64,000 nt of DNA from Flavobacterium sp. ALD4. Lineage in GTDB: Bacteria > Bacteroidota > Bacteroidia > Flavobacteriales > Flavobacteriaceae. Each line of letters opens with the position of its first letter. Position 1 is the first letter of the stretch. Positions 1-9,200 of this stretch are shown here, piece by piece. The position numbers and the translations under genes were made by a program. The stretch lies in NCBI RefSeq assembly GCF_002836475.1, contig NZ_PJBJ01000023.1, forward strand, positions 124,001 to 188,000, read 5' to 3'. The notes under the pieces are model-generated. The model worked only from the letters and a program-made list of their open reading frames with translations, searched no databases and was not told where the DNA came from.

Positions 1-743
1 TCCACTTCCAAATCTCCCTTTACAAGAATTTCCAAGTCCATTTGTCCATGACGTGCAATTTGGTCCAGCATATGATCAAAAAAAGCGATACCGGTTTCAA
101 TTTTACTTTTTCCGGTTCCATCCAGATTTAAATTGATGTAAATATCTGTTTCATTAGTTTTTCTTTCAATCGTAGCTGAACGTGATTCTAACTTCAGGAA
201 TTCATAAATTTCTTTCCAATCAGTTGATTGCAGTGTAATAACTGAATCTAACTCTTCTCTTTTAGAAGCTATTTCAGTATGCCCCGCACCTTCCGTAGTA
301 TTAAGAAAGATTGCCTTTGCACCAAGATTTTTGGCTAATTCCACATCTGTCAAACGGTCTCCCAGTACGAAAGAATTCGCTAAATCATACAGAGGGTTAT
401 CAATGTACTTCATCAGCATTCCCGTTCTTGGCTTGCGCGTTGGTGCATTATCCTCCGGAAAAGAACGGTCTACAAAAATATCATCAAAAAGAACGCCTTC
501 ATTTTCAAAAGCTCTCAAAATGAAATTTTGAGTAGGCCAAAAAGTGTCTTCAGGAAAACTGTCTGTCCCCAATCCGTCTTGATTAGTCACCATCACCAAT
601 TCATATTCTAATTCTTTCGCTATTTTAGCCAAATACTGAAATGCTTTTGGGTAAAATTCTAATTTAGACAAACTGTCTAATTGATAACCTTCCGGTTCTA
701 AAACCATAGTTCCGTCACGATCTATAAAAAGTACTTTTTTCAT
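1..743 (-). CDS. hisB: Bifunctional HisB, 3' end outside window
   Basis: Histidine biosynthesis enzyme with two activities: histidinol-phosphate phosphatase (N-terminal HAD domain) and imidazoleglycerol-phosphate dehydratase (C-terminal domain). The visible part starts at an ATG at 743. It shows HAD motif I (DRDGT, about residues 8-12), motif II VTNQDG, a KPRTGM segment and the [15 protein letters not shown] acidic motif. The IGPD domain then begins ([25 protein letters not shown] with metal-binding histidines). The reading frame stays open to base 1, so the C-terminal part of the dehydratase lies outside. It is the fourth gene of the his operon in transcription order, 167 bp after hisC, and this gap may hold its own promoter or only spacer DNA. 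Confidence 0.93.
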   Translation of the reverse strand, partial: MKKVLFIDRDGTMVLEPEGYQLDSLSKLEFYPKAFQYLAKIAKELEYELVMVTNQDGLGTDSFPEDTFWPTQNFILRAFENEGVLFDDIFVDRSFPEDNAPTRKPRTGMLMKYIDNPLYDLANSFVLGDRLTDVELAKNLGAKAIFLNTTEGAGHTEIASKREELDSVITLQSTDWKEIYEFLKLESRSATIERKTNETDIYINLNLDGTGKSKIETGIAFFDHMLDQIARHGQMDLEILVKGDLEV

Positions 744-910
744 TTGTTATGATTTAAAAGAGACACAAATTTCACAGATTAGCAATCGCTTAAGTTCTGT
801 TTATTTTGAGTTCTATTTTCTTACTATTTTTCTAAAACTATTTTATTTTTAATAACTACACTTTCAAAATAACACTTCTAAAAATTAGTGGTGATTACTG
901 AAGTTTGTGT

Positions 911-1960
911 TTAAATTGTTATCAGAGCCTCAATTAATTTTTTGTTTTCTTCTGCTGTTCCAATCGTTAATCGCAAACAATTTTCACACAAGGGTTGTGT
1001 TGTTCGGTTGCGAATCACAATTCCTTTAGCAATCAATTCATTGTATCTTTTATTAGCATCATCTACTTTTATTAAAATAAAATTAGCTTCTGTTGGATAT
1101 ATTTCCGAGACAAATTTAACCTCAAGTAATACTTTAAGTAAATGATCTCTTTGTGTTATAATAGAATCAATTTCTATTTCTATTTTTTCTTTATCTGCCA
1201 AACGTGTTAAAGCTCTTTTTTGAGTAAGTTCGTTTACATTATAAGGAGGCTTTATTTTATTCAAAACTGCAATAACCTGGCTTGAAGCATAACAAATCCC
1301 TAAACGTATACCGGCTAAACCATATGCTTTAGACAAGGTTTGAGTAATAACTAAATTTGGATATTCGTCCAATTCATTAACCCAACTTTGTTTCTTTGAA
1401 AAGTCGATATAAGCCTCATCAATAACCACTAAACCATTAAAATTCTGTAGCAAGGTTACTATATTTTTATCTGAAAAGGAATTCCCGGTTGGATTGTTTG
1501 GAGAACATAAAAAGAGTATTTTCGTGTTTTCATTTACTGCCTCTAAAATAGCATCTACTTGGGGTTCAAAATCGTTAGAAAGCAATACCTCTTTATTCTC
1601 GACAGCGTTAATACTTGCCAAAACACCGTACATTCCATAGGTAGGTGGCAATGTTATTACGTTGTCTGTATTCGGTTCGCAAAAAGCTCTGAAAAGTAAA
1701 TCTAATACTTCATCACTCCCATTTCCTAGTAAGATCTGATTTGGTAGAATTTTTCGTTGCTTTGCCAAAACTGCTTTTACACTGACTTGCTGCGGATCTG
1801 GATAGCGGTTCACACCAGTCTCAAAAGGATTTTCATTAGCATCCAAAAATATCATTTGGGCTACATCAAAATCTTTAAACTCATCACGAGCAGATGAATA
1901 TGGCTTCATTTTTAGTACGTTTTCACGAACTAATGTATTTACATCAAAACTATTTTTCAT
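911..1960 (-). CDS. hisC: Histidinol-phosphate aminotransferase
   Basis: PLP-dependent class I/II aminotransferase that makes histidinol phosphate from imidazole-acetol phosphate and glutamate. About 349 residues, the usual HisC length. Visible motifs: LDANENPFE near the N terminus, GNGSDEVLDLL, FLCSPNNPTGN, VIDEAYIDF, and the PLP-lysine region TLSKAYGLAGIRLG. The C-terminal NRTTQPLCENCLRLTIGT is typical of HisC. I chose the ATG at 1960 (MKNSFDVN); two codons upstream there is only a TTG in frame. The start overlaps the end of hisD by 11 bp, which suggests translational coupling. Confidence 0.95.
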   Translation of the reverse strand: MKNSFDVNTLVRENVLKMKPYSSARDEFKDFDVAQMIFLDANENPFETGVNRYPDPQQVSVKAVLAKQRKILPNQILLGNGSDEVLDLLFRAFCEPNTDNVITLPPTYGMYGVLASINAVENKEVLLSNDFEPQVDAILEAVNENTKILFLCSPNNPTGNSFSDKNIVTLLQNFNGLVVIDEAYIDFSKKQSWVNELDEYPNLVITQTLSKAYGLAGIRLGICYASSQVIAVLNKIKPPYNVNELTQKRALTRLADKEKIEIEIDSIITQRDHLLKVLLEVKFVSEIYPTEANFILIKVDDANKRYNELIAKGIVIRNRTTQPLCENCLRLTIGTAEENKKLIEALITI

Positions 1961-3242
1961 CTTCAATCGCTTTTAATCGTAAAGAAACTGCATTTCTGTG
2001 CGCTTGTAAGCCCTCTGCCTCAGCCATGATTTCTATCGCTTTTCCAATATTTTGAATTCCCTTTTTTGATATTTTTTGAAAAGTCATCGATTTAGTAAAA
2101 CTATCTAGATTTACACCGCTATAATTCTTCGCATAACCGTTCGTAGGTAGAGTATGATTAGTTCCAGAGGCATAGTCTCCCGCGCTTTCCGGAGTAAAAT
2201 TACCTATAAAAACAGATCCTGCATTGTCAACCCCATCACTATAATATTCTTCTGATTCCGCACAAATAATAAAATGTTCCGGCCCGTATTTATTTATTAA
2301 TTCTAAAGCTATGGTATCATTCTCTACGAAAATCAATTTTGAATTGGCAATAGCCTTTGCGGCAAGCTCTTTTCTTGGTAAAGCATCTAATTGAATTTCA
2401 ATTTCATTTTCAACTTCATCAATTAACTCCTTTGACGTAGACACTAAGATTACCTGACTGTCGGCACCGTGTTCTGCTTGAGACAACAAATCAGAAGCGA
2501 CAAAAGCAGCAATAGCGCTATCATCCGCTACAATCAATAGTTCCGATGGACCTGCAGGCATGTCAATTGCTACACCAAACTGGGTTGCTAATTGCTTAGC
2601 TACCGTTACAAATTGATTCCCGGGACCAAAAATCTTATATACTTTTGGAATCGATTCCGTACCAAAAGTCATCCCGGCAATCGCCTGAATACCCCCTACT
2701 TTTAGAATTTTAGTGACTCCGCATAAATTAGCGGCATACAATATGGCTGGATTTATATTCCCTTTTTTATCTGGCGGGGTACACAATACAATTTCGTTAC
2801 AACCGGCGATATTTGCTGGAACAGCAAGCATCAACACGGTAGAAAATAAGGGCGCCGTTCCTCCTGGAATGTATAAGCCTACTTTTTGAATCGGTCTTTT
2901 TTCCTGCCAGCAATTAACTCCTTCTATAGTTTCTACTTCAACTCGACTGGTTTTTTGTGCCGTGTGAAATTTGGTAATATTTCCCTTAGCAAGAATAATA
3001 GCCTCTTTTAATTCAGTGGAAACAGCTTCGATAGCGGCATTTATTTCAGTTTCTGTTACCTCTTGATTAACGATCGTCACGCCATCAAATAACGAAGTGT
3101 ATTTTGAGATTGCTTCATCTCCTTTCTTCTGCACTTCTTTGAAAATTTCTTTTACCGTAAGCTCAATATCATCTATCGTTTTAGTGGGTCTTTCGAGTAT
3201 AGTGGACCAGGTTTCTGGCAATGGGTTGTATATTTTGTTCAT
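1950..3242 (-). CDS. hisD: Histidinol dehydrogenase
   Basis: NAD-dependent, zinc-requiring oxidation of histidinol to histidine, the last step of the pathway. With a start at 3242 (MNKIYNPLPETW) it has 430 residues, the normal HisD length. The frame is open 20 codons further upstream, but that extension does not look like HisD. Visible motifs: GLYIPGGTAPLFSTVLMLA, GPGNQFVTVAKQ, MPAGPSELLIVAD, DLLSQAEHG (metal and substrate site), GPEHFIICAE and ASGTNHTLPT. It lies between hisG (78 bp gap) and hisC (11 bp overlap). Confidence 0.96.
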   Translation of the reverse strand: MNKIYNPLPETWSTILERPTKTIDDIELTVKEIFKEVQKKGDEAISKYTSLFDGVTIVNQEVTETEINAAIEAVSTELKEAIILAKGNITKFHTAQKTSRVEVETIEGVNCWQEKRPIQKVGLYIPGGTAPLFSTVLMLAVPANIAGCNEIVLCTPPDKKGNINPAILYAANLCGVTKILKVGGIQAIAGMTFGTESIPKVYKIFGPGNQFVTVAKQLATQFGVAIDMPAGPSELLIVADDSAIAAFVASDLLSQAEHGADSQVILVSTSKELIDEVENEIEIQLDALPRKELAAKAIANSKLIFVENDTIALELINKYGPEHFIICAESEEYYSDGVDNAGSVFIGNFTPESAGDYASGTNHTLPTNGYAKNYSGVNLDSFTKSMTFQKISKKGIQNIGKAIEIMAEAEGLQAHRNAVSLRLKAIEDEK

Positions 3243-3320
3243 TTTTATATAATTTAAATTCCAAATTTCAACGCTTACAAGTTTTGGAATTTGTGTTTTC
3301 AATATTGCATTTTTATTTTT

Positions 3321-4178
3321 TTACAGTACCATTTTTTCAATTGGACAAATCAATATCCCTTCTGCACCAGCCTGTTTCAACTGATCCATGACATCCCAAA
3401 AGCTATCTTTATCTATTACTGAGTGCACACTACTCCATCCTTCTTGCGCTAATGGCAATACGGTTAAACTACGTAAAACGGGTAGGATTTTTCCAATTGC
3501 ATCAATTTTATCGTTAGGTACATTCATCAAAATGTATTTTGATTTTCTGGCTCTCAAAACAGATTCAATTCTAAATTGCAAGATGTCAATTAGTTTTTGA
3601 GCTTCAGGAGTTACTTTAGGAGAAACAGCTAATACTGCTTCACTTTTATAAATAATTTCAACTTCTTTTAAGTTATTTTTAAATAAAGTACTTCCACTAG
3701 ATACAATATCGACAATGGCATCTGCAAGACCGATATTAGGAGCAATTTCTACGGATCCGGAAATTTGGTGAATATCAACCGTCACGCCAAATGAATTGAA
3801 ATACTCATTAACCGTATTAGGATAAGAAGTCGCAATACGCAATCCATCTAGGTCTTTGATTGAATTGTATTCAAATGTTTTTGGAACAGCAACCGAAACT
3901 TTGCATTTTGAAAACCCAAGTTTTTGGATTACCTGAATCTCTTTTCCTTTTTCTACTAGTAAATTATCTCCAACAATAGCGATATCTACTACTCCATCAA
4001 TTAAATATTGAGGAATATCTGAATTTCTTAAATATAATACTTCTAATGGGAAGTTTGAAGCTTCCGCTTTTAGTTGATCGATTCCATTGTTTATTGAAAT
4101 CCCGCAATCTTTCAAGATCTGAATACTATCCTCGTTTAAACGTCCTGATTTTTGAATTGCAATTTTTAGTGTACTCAT
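3321..4178 (-). CDS. hisG: ATP phosphoribosyltransferase, long form
   Basis: First and feedback-controlled step of histidine biosynthesis: ATP plus PRPP gives phosphoribosyl-ATP. With a start at 4178 (MSTLKIAIQKSGRLNED) it has 285 residues, the size of the long HisG form that carries a C-terminal ACT-like regulatory domain and needs no HisZ. Visible are VDIAIVGDNLL, the PRPP-binding-like DAIVDIVSSGSTL segment near residues 165-180, and a C-terminal regulatory part ending GAEGILICPIEKMVL. It is the first structural gene after the leader peptide and attenuator. An upstream in-frame extension to 4223 is open but runs into the leader region and is rejected. Confidence 0.95.
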   Translation of the reverse strand: MSTLKIAIQKSGRLNEDSIQILKDCGISINNGIDQLKAEASNFPLEVLYLRNSDIPQYLIDGVVDIAIVGDNLLVEKGKEIQVIQKLGFSKCKVSVAVPKTFEYNSIKDLDGLRIATSYPNTVNEYFNSFGVTVDIHQISGSVEIAPNIGLADAIVDIVSSGSTLFKNNLKEVEIIYKSEAVLAVSPKVTPEAQKLIDILQFRIESVLRARKSKYILMNVPNDKIDAIGKILPVLRSLTVLPLAQEGWSSVHSVIDKDSFWDVMDQLKQAGAEGILICPIEKMVL

Positions 4179-4231
4179 TGTAATGTTTTTTTTGTTTGTT
4201 TGTAATATTATGCTTGAGTACAAAAGGGTAT

Positions 4232-4267
4232 TAAATAAAAAACCCGTTTGATGTACTCAAACGGGTT
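4232..4267 (-). terminator. his attenuator terminator hairpin
   Basis: A perfect 10-bp stem (AACCCGTTTG at 4241-4250 against CAAACGGGTT at 4258-4267) with a 7-nt loop is followed in the minus direction by a T-rich tract. It lies after the His-rich leader ORF and before hisG, so it is the expected attenuator. The leader codons at 4306-4313 can pair with the promoter-proximal arm of this hairpin (4256-4263) over 8 bp with one G-U pair, giving a plausible antiterminator. Confidence 0.88.
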
Positions 4268-4296
4268 TTAAAATATGATGATTTACCTACATATGA

Positions 4297-4356
4297 TTAA
4301 CACATCGCTTGAGAGCAATAATGGAAATGATGATGATGTAATTGTATTGTGAACAT
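4297..4356 (-). CDS. hisL: his operon leader peptide
   Basis: A 19-residue ORF, MFTIQLHHHHFHYCSQAMC, with five histidine codons in a six-codon run, directly upstream of the attenuator hairpin and 118 bp before hisG. The role is inferred from the classic attenuation model: ribosome stalling on the His codons when charged tRNA-His is scarce would leave codons 15-17 free to pair with the terminator arm. Normal translation to the stop would cover them and allow termination. A -7 box lies 30 bp upstream of the ATG. Confidence 0.9.
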   Translation of the reverse strand: MFTIQLHHHHFHYCSQAMC

Positions 4357-4386
4357 AATTGTTTTTATTTCTGATGCGAAGATACT

Positions 4387-4394
4387 CAAAAATA
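4387..4394 (-). promoter_or_regulatory. Promoter -7 box of the his operon
   Basis: TATTTTTG on the minus strand matches the Bacteroidota TAnnTTTG -7 consensus, about 30 bp before the leader ATG. No clear -33 TTG was seen at the best spacing. Confidence 0.5.
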
Positions 4395-4445
4395 TGTTTA
4401 TAAAGCTGTTTTTTATATAACTTAATTTTACTAAATAATTAAAAG

Positions 4446-4967
4446 CTACTTTTCCTCCTTTTCTGTGATAACATCGGCTGGCCCTACATTATCATCATCA
4501 CTACTGGAAGTCGCACTATCTTCTCTTATTTCAGTATGACGAATGTTCCCGCCTGAATTTCCAACTTGTGTTCCAAGATAAACCGCCCCAATACCTATCG
4601 CCAAGACTATATATGAAACCAATGTGGCTTTCGCATGCTTTTTTATATTTAGAAAAATTCCTCCAATGGAAACAGTACCCAATAAATATAAAACAATTGC
4701 TAACTTTTCAGCGAGTTCTTCATGCTCGTGAATAATTTGGTGCCCAATGTTAGGCATATCTTCCACCATTTCTTCTGCTCCCTCTCCCGTAGCCATGCTC
4801 AATGCAGCAAAAATAGCAGATACTACAAATAAGCAGTAGGCGGTATTTTTTACGGAATTATTCTTTAAAGCTATTCCGGTCACTAAGGTTCCAAGTCCAA
4901 GAATAGTTCCTATTATAGGAAAATGGTTTACCACCAGGTGTAAATGAGCATCGTTCATAGTATTCAA
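4446..4967 (-). CDS. DUF2231-like membrane protein
   Basis: A 173-residue inner membrane protein (or 170 residues from the second ATG at 4958). Four hydrophobic segments are visible at roughly residues 14-32, 40-58, 85-105 and 112-132. They are preceded by the HLHLVVNHFPIIGT motif, whose conserved histidines resemble DUF2231-type membrane proteins. A hydrophilic, Asp/Glu/Ser-rich tail follows. HEHEE between segments 2 and 3 could bind a metal or haem, but this is inference. It stands alone, downstream of the metal-efflux operon on the same strand (193 bp gap), and may or may not be cotranscribed with it. Confidence 0.65.
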   Translation of the reverse strand: MNTMNDAHLHLVVNHFPIIGTILGLGTLVTGIALKNNSVKNTAYCLFVVSAIFAALSMATGEGAEEMVEDMPNIGHQIIHEHEELAEKLAIVLYLLGTVSIGGIFLNIKKHAKATLVSYIVLAIGIGAVYLGTQVGNSGGNIRHTEIREDSATSSSDDDNVGPADVITEKEEK

Positions 4968-5120
4968 TTTAAATAATTAGTATTTATTTTATTAATTTTT
5001 GTTAATTTCTATCGTCATTATAATAATTATTCCGCCAATGAAACTTCTATTGGACAACTAACACCATATCTAATAGCTCCTATTGGCAATTCGGAGAGAA
5101 ATAACGTCAACTTCAGAATA

Positions 5121-5139
5121 CAATTGGCTTTTCCAATTG
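5121..5139 (-). terminator. Weak hairpin after the efflux adaptor gene
   Basis: CAATTGG / CCAATTG, a 7-bp stem with a 5-nt loop, lies 20 bp after the adaptor stop codon on the minus strand. There is no real T-tract, so termination is uncertain. Confidence 0.3.
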
Positions 5140-5159
5140 TTTGAAACCACACTTTATTT

Positions 5160-6278
5160 TTAGTTAGCCATATCAAAAACACCTTTTATTAGGATTTTCG
5201 AGCTAGAGTCAATTTGGTCACTTGAAATAATTTCAACATATTTTTCTGACTTCTCCCCTATTTTAACCGCCACTTTTTTAAAGAAATAACTGTTGTTTTT
5301 TTCTTCGTTCAATAAAAGCACAAAATTTTTGTTGTTCTCTGTAATTAAAGCTTCTGTTGGGATTGCCATCCCTTTTTTAGAATCTACCACAATAGCAGCT
5401 TCCACAAACATTCCAGTAATTAATCGTTGCTTCATTTTATCATCTAAATGTCCATGGACATTAATTGTTCTGTCATTTCCTTCAATAGATTTCCCTACCA
5501 AATGTACTTTGGCGTTAAACACCTCTTTTGTAGCTTCTGGCACTGTAAAATTGATATCCTGCTCCACTTTTACTTTTAAAATATCTTTTTCAAATACATT
5601 TAGTTCTAAATGCAAATGATCTGTTTCAATGATTTCAAGCATGGTATCAGAAGGAGCGACATGCATACCTACATTAGAATTCATCACCACTATATCGCCC
5701 GACATAGGGGAATAAATAGTAATTATCGAAGTCAATATCCCTTTTTCAACATTGGAGGGGCTAATATTTAATAGCGATAGTTTAGCTCTTAAACTTTGGT
5801 ACATTCCTTTTGCCACGCGATAATCACTTTCAGCTTTCAAATAGTTTTTTTGAGATGTGATCTTTTCATCAAATAAGGTTTTTTGACGCTCGTATTCGGA
5901 TTTTAGATATTTAATTTTCTCAGCGACCTCCAGATAGTCTTTTTGAATATCTAAAAACTCTGTATTTTCTAAAGTTAGTAAAGCTTCTCCTTTTGTTACT
6001 TTATCACCCACTAAAAGGGTGGTTGATTTTACATTACCACCAACGAAAGTAGTTACTTTTGCTCTGTTTTGTGGCGGAACATCAATTTTTCCTGCTGCTT
6101 TAATAGTTACTTCAAAATCTTGTTCAGTAGGGCTTGCTATTTCCATTGCCGAAGATTTAAATTGCTGTACGGTAACCATAATCGACTTATCATCCTTGAC
6201 AAGTGCTTCTTCCGTTTTAGATTCCTTACACGAAAACAGAACGATTGATAAGGCGAATATATATAATGTATTTTTCAT
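5160..6278 (-). CDS. RND efflux adaptor lipoprotein (CusB/CzcB-like)
   Basis: Periplasmic membrane-fusion protein linking the RND pump to the outer-membrane factor. 372 residues. The N-terminal MKNTLYIFALSIVLFSC is a lipoprotein signal with Cys17 as the likely lipidated residue. After it come a biotinyl-lipoyl-like half (AAGKIDVPPQNRAKVTTFVG, VGDKVTKGEALLTLEN), a coiled-coil hairpin (about residues 110-165), the second lipoyl half (SPMSGDIVVMNSNVG) and beta-barrel domains. The start is 3 bp after the pump gene stop, so the two are cotranscribed. There is no obvious Met-rich or His-rich N-terminal metal site. Substrate is inferred from the pump signature: divalent metal more likely than Cu(I)/Ag(I). 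Confidence 0.9.
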   Translation of the reverse strand: MKNTLYIFALSIVLFSCKESKTEEALVKDDKSIMVTVQQFKSSAMEIASPTEQDFEVTIKAAGKIDVPPQNRAKVTTFVGGNVKSTTLLVGDKVTKGEALLTLENTEFLDIQKDYLEVAEKIKYLKSEYERQKTLFDEKITSQKNYLKAESDYRVAKGMYQSLRAKLSLLNISPSNVEKGILTSIITIYSPMSGDIVVMNSNVGMHVAPSDTMLEIIETDHLHLELNVFEKDILKVKVEQDINFTVPEATKEVFNAKVHLVGKSIEGNDRTINVHGHLDDKMKQRLITGMFVEAAIVVDSKKGMAIPTEALITENNKNFVLLLNEEKNNSYFFKKVAVKIGEKSEKYVEIISSDQIDSSSKILIKGVFDMAN

Positions 6279-6281
6279 TTT

Positions 6282-9200
6282 TTAGAAATTAAGGTATTGT
6301 GAATCAAGTTGGGTTTTGTTGAACTGAAGTACATTATCCAAATACTCAACTTGAATGGTAGTGGCATTCTCTAAACTTTGAATGTATTGAAAGAAATCGA
6401 TTTCACCGTGTTTATAACTCAAATTCGCCACCTTAATAATTTCATCCGACAGCTTTTTCCCATATTGGTTATAGTACGTAATCGCTTCTTGATATTTTGC
6501 TAATTCGTTCTTTTTTTGTCGAACAAATTGCTCCATTTTTTGTTCTTCATTTTGCTTGTGTTGTTCCCAGCTTTGTAATTCAAGTTGAGTCACTTTAGAT
6601 TTTGAAATATTCCCAGAGAATAAAATAGGAACAGCAATTCCCAGCTGAAAACCATTCAATGATTGCGTCAAGCCTTTATTTGATCCCCTAAAATATTCTA
6701 AATTTAGATCAGGCAACCAATGTTGTTTTTGAAGTTTAATTTGGCTTTCGTAAACACCCGTAACGCTTTCTAAATATATCGATTGAATAGTTTTACTTAA
6801 TTCTTCAGTTAAATTAAACAGAGGAGTGATTGAATTGTTTTTTATCGCTATCTTTTTATCCGTTTGAATCAATGAATACAATAAATCATAATGTGCTTTT
6901 TTATCATTTTCAATTTGAAAAAGGGTAGTTTTTATTTGTCTAAACTTGGCTTGTGCCGTTATTTTTTCCAAATAATTAGTTTCGCCTAATTCAAAACGTC
7001 TGTCGCTTGCTTTTGAAAAATTTTGGTACAGATTATCCAAATAGAAATACATTGTTTCTTGATTTTGTAAATACACAATGTGATAATATACTTTAGAAAT
7101 TTCTAACGAAAGTTTGTTTTTTTGAATTTCAAAACTAGCTTTCTCCTTTTCATATTCCTTTTCATAAACTTTTTTCTGTGCTCCATAAACCGTTGGAAAA
7201 GAAAAGCGCTGTTGCGCCCCAAAAACATTCAACTGTTTATTATTAGATGCTAAATTATTTTCATCGTAATTGAAATAGATATTGGTTTTTTCAAAGGTGT
7301 AAGCACTTTTTATATTGGCCTGGTATTTATCTACCTGCAATTGATAGGCTTTTAAATTTTTATTATTAGCAATCCCTTTAACAATCAAACTATCTAATTC
7401 GGTATTTGATTTTTGTGAAAAGGCAAATGAAGTACTCAACAACAATAGAATTAGATAGCTATCACTATGGTGTTTTTTAAATTTTGCTTTTTTAAGCTCT
7501 TTGCCATCAAAAACTTTAAATAAAACGGGTAATACAACCATAGTTAATATTGTAGCTGTAAAAAGCCCTCCAATAACTACCGTTGCTAAGGGTCTTTGTA
7601 CCTCTGCTCCTGCAGAAGAAGATAGTGCCATTGGTAAAAATCCTAAAGCAGCGGCGGCAGCCGTCAGTAAAACAGGACGTAATCTGTCTGTAGTACCTTT
7701 CAATATCAGTTCATCAATGTTCTTCATTCCTTGATGTTTTAATTCTTTAAAATGTTCAATCAATACGATTCCGTTGAGCACCGCAATACCAAATAGCGCA
7801 ATAAACCCAACACCAGCTGATATACTAAAAGGCAAACCTCTCATCCATAAAAATAATACTCCTCCCACTGCAGAAAGCGGTATCGCTGAATATACCATTA
7901 ATGCTTCTTTTATCGACCCAAAGGCAAAATACAATAAGATTAAGATCAAGAATAATGCTAGAGGAACCGCAACCATTAATCGGTCTTTAGCACTTTGAAA
8001 GTTTTCGAACTGTCCTCCATATTGAACATAATAGCCAGGAGGTAGTTTGATTTTTGTATTCACGATATCTTGAATATCAGTCACGACACTTTGTAAATCC
8101 CTGTTTCGCACATTAATTCCCACCACAATTCTTCTGTTTGTATTGTCTCTGGAAATTTTGGCTGGCCCTTCCGTATACTCGATAACAGCTAATTCTTGTA
8201 ACGGAATCTGTTCTCCATTAGGAGTTGAAATATATAAATTTTTTAAATCATCAATATCATGTCTATTGGTTTTATCCAAACGCATTACCATATCAAATCG
8301 TTTTTCACCTTCAAATACATTACCCACTGTTTTTCCTGCAAATCCAAGAGCAATCATATCATTCAACTCTGCTATATTCAAACCATATCTAGCAATTTTT
8401 GAACGGTCATAGCGCACAGTCATTTGTGGCAAGCCTTCCGTTTTTTCAATAATAATGTCGGAGGCTCCTTCTACCTTAGCGATAGCTTTTTTGATTTCAC
8501 GTGCTTTTCGTGACAATACATCTAGATCTTCACCAAATACTTTTACTGCTATATCAGATCGGGTACCGGAAATTAATTCGTTGAAACGCATTTCAATGGG
8601 TTGTGTAAATTCAATTTCCATATTTGGAATCTGCTTTTCAATAGCGGCTTTAATTTTATCTGCTAATTCATCTTTACTATCTGCAGACACCCACTCTGAT
8701 TTTGGCTTTAACTTTACAATAACATCGCTTTCCTCCATACTCATTGGGTCAGTAGGAACTTCAGCGGCGCCTATTCTACTTACTACTTGATCTACCTCAG
8801 GAAAGTTTTTAAGAATTATTTTTTCGATTTTAGTAGTAGTCGCAATAGTTTTTGTCAAGGAAGTACCCGTTTTTAAAACCGGTTGAATTACAAAATCGCC
8901 TTCATCTAAGGTGGGTATAAACTCCCCTCCCATAGTAGTAAATAACCCTCCTCCCAAAACTAATAACCCCAAAGCGCCGTACAGTACTTTTTTTGTATTG
9001 CGCAATCCCCAAGTTATAATGGGAAGATACCACGAATTTAATTTCCTAATTAATCTATTAGAAAACGAATTAGGATTTTCTTCTTTAGGTTTCAAAAACA
9101 AAGAAGAAACAACGGGAACATAGGTGAAACAAAATATCATGGCTCCTACTAAAGCAAAGCTAAAAGTCATTGCCATGGGTTTAAACATTTTACCTTCGAT

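Noticed and set aside
311..531. Two overlapping plus-strand ORFs near the left edge
   Set aside because: Antisense to HisB, whose HAD and IGPD motifs are continuous on the minus strand.
744..910. AATCTGTGAAATTTGTGTC-type sequence between hisC and hisB
   Set aside because: Looks like common flavobacterial intergenic sequence, with only one copy here; no support for a defined element or promoter.
3243..3302. Longer HisD N terminus
   Set aside because: The extra 20 residues do not resemble HisD, and the ATG at 3242 gives the family length.
5010..5100. Short minus-strand frame ending SCPIEVSLAE after the adaptor gene
   Set aside because: No start codon, no homology I can recognise and too short; treated as spacer.
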